23,677 nucleotides of DNA from an uncultured Bilophila sp. (GTDB taxonomy: Bacteria; Desulfobacterota; Desulfovibrionia; Desulfovibrionales; Desulfovibrionaceae), in assembly GCA_902373525.1 (NCBI GenBank), contig CABKMN010000035.1, forward strand, positions 1 to 23,677, written 5' to 3'. The notes below the pieces were generated by a model, which was not told the DNA's origin, searched no databases, and saw nothing but the letters and a program-made list of their open reading frames with translations. Of the stretch, positions 21,525 through 23,677 are shown one piece after another (the first letter of the stretch is position 1; every line of letters begins with the position of its first letter). A program made the position numbers and the translations under genes.

Positions 21525-22217
21525 ATGGATTTGAGCATTCTTTCCCTTCTTGCCCAGGCCACGCTGGTGGCCAAGGCGGTCCTCGTGATCCTGCTCGTGA
21601 TGAGCGTAGCGAGCTGGGCGCTCATGTTCCGCAAATGGCTGAACATCCGCGCGGGCCTCAAAAAGGCCGCCGACGGCATGGACCGCTTCAACCACGCCCG
21701 CGATCTGCGCGAGGCCGTGCAGTCGCTCGGCGGCGATCCCGCTTCCCCGCTGTATACGGTGGCCCATGAGGGCGTGACCGAGTTCAACCGCTCGAAGGAA
21801 GCCGGGAACTCCGAAGAGGTCGTGGTGGACAACGTGCGCCGCTCGCTCCGTCAGGGCGTGGACATGGAAATGACCCGCCTGACCAGTTCGCTGTCCTTTC
21901 TCGCCACCGCCGCGAACACGGCTCCGTTCATCGGGCTGTTCGGTACGGTCTGGGGCATCATGAGCACCTTCCACGCCATCGGCGCCATGAAGTCGGCCTC
22001 CCTCGCCACGGTCGCTCCCGGCATCTCCGAAGCGCTGATCGCCACGGCGATGGGCCTTCTCGTGGCCATCCCGGCGACCATCGGCTACAACACCTTCCAC
22101 GGACGCCTCGGCGTGCTCGAAACCCGTCTCGTGAATTTCGCGGGCATGTTCCTCAACCGCGTGCAGCGCGAACTGAACGCCCACCGCGCCGTCTCCAGAG
22201 CCGGACAGACCGAATAG
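21525..22217 (+). CDS. tolQ: TolQ, Tol-Pal motor subunit
   Basis: 230 residues, MotA/TolQ/ExbB family. An inner-membrane protein that with TolR forms the proton-driven motor of the Tol-Pal system, which holds the outer membrane during division. Three membrane segments are visible: about 12-34 (ATLVAKAVLVILLVMSVASW), 122-148 (LSFLATAANTAPFIGLFGTVWGIM) and 160-182 (ISEALIATAMGLLVAIPATI). FIGLFGTVWGIM and GISEALIATAMGL are family signatures. AAGGTG precedes the ATG. It starts a cluster with tolR (10 bases later) and a TolA-like gene. ExbB is the alternative, but length and neighbours favour TolQ. Confidence 0.93.
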   Translation: MDLSILSLLAQATLVAKAVLVILLVMSVASWALMFRKWLNIRAGLKKAADGMDRFNHARDLREAVQSLGGDPASPLYTVAHEGVTEFNRSKEAGNSEEVVVDNVRRSLRQGVDMEMTRLTSSLSFLATAANTAPFIGLFGTVWGIMSTFHAIGAMKSASLATVAPGISEALIATAMGLLVAIPATIGYNTFHGRLGVLETRLVNFAGMFLNRVQRELNAHRAVSRAGQTE

Positions 22218-22226
22218 GAGGGCGTC

Positions 22227-22667
22227 ATGGGAGCTTCTGTTGGAGGCAACAAAGGGTTCGTGTCGGAAATCAACGTGACGCCGTTCGTCGACGTCATGCT
22301 GGTTCTGCTCATTATTTTCATGGTCACCGCCCCCATGATGACCGAAGGGCTTGACGTGGACCTGCCCCAGACCCGGGCCGTGGACACCCTGCCCACCGAA
22401 TCGGACAACATGATCCTGACGGTCCGCAAGGACGGCGCGATCTTCCTCGACTCCTACGAGGTGCCGCTGGAGGAATTGCAGGACAAGGTCAACCTGCTGG
22501 TCAAGGAGCAGAACAAGCAACTGTTCCTTCAGGCCGACAAGGACGTCGCCTACGGGCTCGTCGTGGACGTCATGGGACGCATCCGCGAAGCGGGCGTCGA
22601 CAAGCTCGGCGTGGTGGCCCTGCGCGACGATGCGCCCGCCGCTCCGGCGAAGAAGGGCAAGAAGTAG
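22227..22667 (+). CDS. tolR: TolR, Tol-Pal motor subunit
   Basis: 146 residues, ExbD/TolR family. One membrane helix (about 21-36) starting EINVTPFVDVMLVLLIIFMV, where Asp22 should be the proton-carrying residue that works with TolQ. The periplasmic part DLPQTRAVDT, MILTVRKDGAIFLD, QADKDVAYGLVVDVMGRIREAGVDKLGVVAL is the standard dimerising domain. The C-terminus ends in Ala/Pro/Lys. GGAGG precedes the ATG, 10 bases after the tolQ stop. Confidence 0.94.
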   Translation: MGASVGGNKGFVSEINVTPFVDVMLVLLIIFMVTAPMMTEGLDVDLPQTRAVDTLPTESDNMILTVRKDGAIFLDSYEVPLEELQDKVNLLVKEQNKQLFLQADKDVAYGLVVDVMGRIREAGVDKLGVVALRDDAPAAPAKKGKK

Positions 22668-22751
22668 GCCCGGCTTTCCGCCGGACGCGCACAACGGATA
22701 TACGGCACGCCCGCCTTCGGCGCGAAGGGCGGGAAAAAGGCAGACCCACCG

Positions 22752-23677
22752 ATGTTTGGCAGTTATTTCGTTTCCATTTTCCTGCACATTGCACTGGCGC
22801 TGTTGATCTTTCTCTGGCCGAGCTCTCCGCCGGTGAAACTTGACCAGCCCATGATGCAGATCAGCGTGAACATGGGCGCTCCGGGCGGCAACCGGATGCC
22901 TTCGCCCGTGCTCGGCCCGCAGGGCAAACCCACGCCCAAGAAGGCGGACTCGCAGCCCGTGCCCGAGGAACAGGCGGCCAGCGCCGTGCCCGTGGCCCGT
23001 GAGGACACGGCCCAGCCCAAGGCCGAGCCGAAAAAGGAATCCCAGCCCAAACCCAAGCCGAAACCGGAGCCCAAGCCGGACGCCGTGGCCCTGGCCCAGA
23101 AGAAGGAGCCCAAGCGCCCCGAGCCCAAGGACGACGAGGACGACAAGCCGAAGCCCAAGGAAAAGCCCAAGGACGACGGCAAGAAGGACAAGAAGGAATC
23201 CTCCAAGGACGCCAAGAAGACCGACGGTAAGGCCACCAAGCCCGCCAAGCAGTCCGACAAGAAGAAGGACGGCGTCGATCCCGACAAGGCGCTGGCCGAC
23301 GCGCTGAACGACGCCAAGAAGAAGGCGGGCACCTCGCGCGGCGCGAAGAACAAGGGCGGCAGCTCGTCCGTGGCGGGTGCGCTCGCCGACTTCCAGAAAA
23401 GCGCCGGAGGCGCGGGAGGCGGCGGTGCCGGTGAAGGCGACGGCCCCGGTGGCGGCGGCATCTACGACGTCTACATGGGGCAGGTCATCCTCGCCGTTCG
23501 CCCGAACTGGAGCATGCCGACCTATTCCCGCCAGAACCTGTCCGTACAGGTCAGCGTCAAGCTCGACCGCAGCGGCAAGGTCCTGAGTTGCACCGTGGCC
23601 CGCAGCTCCGGCAGAGCCGAAGTGGACGCTTCCGCCGTCAACGCCGTCATCAGAACCAAGGTGCTCCCCGCCCCGCC
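22752..23677 (+). CDS. TolA/TonB-like periplasmic spanning protein (partial)
   Basis: 308 codons visible, running off the right edge with no stop. The N-terminus has a single membrane anchor (SYFVSIFLHIALALLIFLWP, about 4-23). It is followed by roughly 150 residues rich in Lys, Pro, Glu and Asp (PKPKPKPEPKPD, then DDKPKPKEKPKDD), then a Gly/Ser-rich hinge (GGAGGGGAGEGDGPGGGG). A folded C-terminal domain begins IYDVYMGQVILAVRPNWSMP and continues LSVQVSVKLDRSGKVLSCTVARSSG, the TolA/TonB C-terminal pattern. In E. coli TolA links the TolQR motor to Pal. The ATG at 22752 has a weak ribosome site, and 84 bases with a small hairpin separate it from tolR. TolA is preferred over TonB because of the operon. 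Confidence 0.88.
   Translation, partial: MFGSYFVSIFLHIALALLIFLWPSSPPVKLDQPMMQISVNMGAPGGNRMPSPVLGPQGKPTPKKADSQPVPEEQAASAVPVAREDTAQPKAEPKKESQPKPKPKPEPKPDAVALAQKKEPKRPEPKDDEDDKPKPKEKPKDDGKKDKKESSKDAKKTDGKATKPAKQSDKKKDGVDPDKALADALNDAKKKAGTSRGAKNKGGSSSVAGALADFQKSAGGAGGGGAGEGDGPGGGGIYDVYMGQVILAVRPNWSMPTYSRQNLSVQVSVKLDRSGKVLSCTVARSSGRAEVDASAVNAVIRTKVLPAP

Noticed and set aside
1..23677. CRISPR array, insertion sequence, prophage or tRNA gene
   Set aside because: No regularly spaced repeats, transposase or integrase motifs, or cloverleaf with a GTTCRA loop were seen; the repeats present are dispersed single hairpins.

Overview
The window is GC-rich, tightly packed bacterial chromosome with 27 protein genes that I can support, the last cut by the right edge. 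It shows no transposase, phage gene, CRISPR array, rRNA or tRNA. The gene set suggests a Gram-negative anaerobe, most likely a sulfate- or sulfite-reducing member of the Desulfovibrionaceae. The main clues are a C-X4-C rubredoxin beside rubrerythrin and a PerR-type regulator, a Tol system and an LPS heptosyltransferase. The genus is inference and cannot be fixed from the sequence alone.

Layout. 1-1040: a YbaK/ProX tRNA-editing protein and infA, both minus strand. 1230-4891 (minus): an LprI-like secreted protein, then hisC, a cmk-moaC fusion and lgt with overlapping ends. 5173-6083 (minus): a small heat-shock protein with its promoter. 6151-7600 (plus): promoter, FMN riboswitch, ribB and a GlcG/HbpS-like gene. 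7600-11638 (plus): a structured leader, a PreP-type M16C peptidase and a TetR regulator, followed by a cluster of hairpins. 12046-14325 (minus): an unrecognised membrane-anchored protein, then cutA overlapping an adenosine-kinase-like gene. 14477-16135 (plus): a small protein with a repeated SPEFDE motif, nth, and a small secreted protein. 16268-18607: a large inverted repeat, a periplasmic histidine acid phosphatase (minus) and a divergent exported nitroreductase-fold protein (plus). 18623-21231 (minus): heptosyltransferase, rubredoxin, rubrerythrin and PerR. 21525-end (plus): tolQ, tolR and a TolA/TonB-like gene.

How the parts fit. Several groups make functional sense: PerR with rubrerythrin and rubredoxin (peroxide defence in an anaerobe), tolQ-tolR-tolA (envelope energisation), and riboswitch-ribB (flavin supply). 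The hisC/cmk-moaC/lgt operon joins unrelated housekeeping steps through translational coupling.

The observations most worth a second look are these. (1) A family of five long purine/pyrimidine hairpins sits at gene 3' ends; four of them carry a conserved CTTCAAAGAC-like tail, and the three with a visible upstream gene have the tail on the downstream side of that gene's transcription. (2) Cytidylate kinase and MoaC are fused in one reading frame. (3) A small protein carries two copies of a YxxPxF-like motif and may be a peptide precursor. (4) A 30-bp perfect inverted repeat follows tetR, and a 24-bp near-perfect one precedes the phosphatase 3' end. I found no clear multi-gene defence or mobile system.
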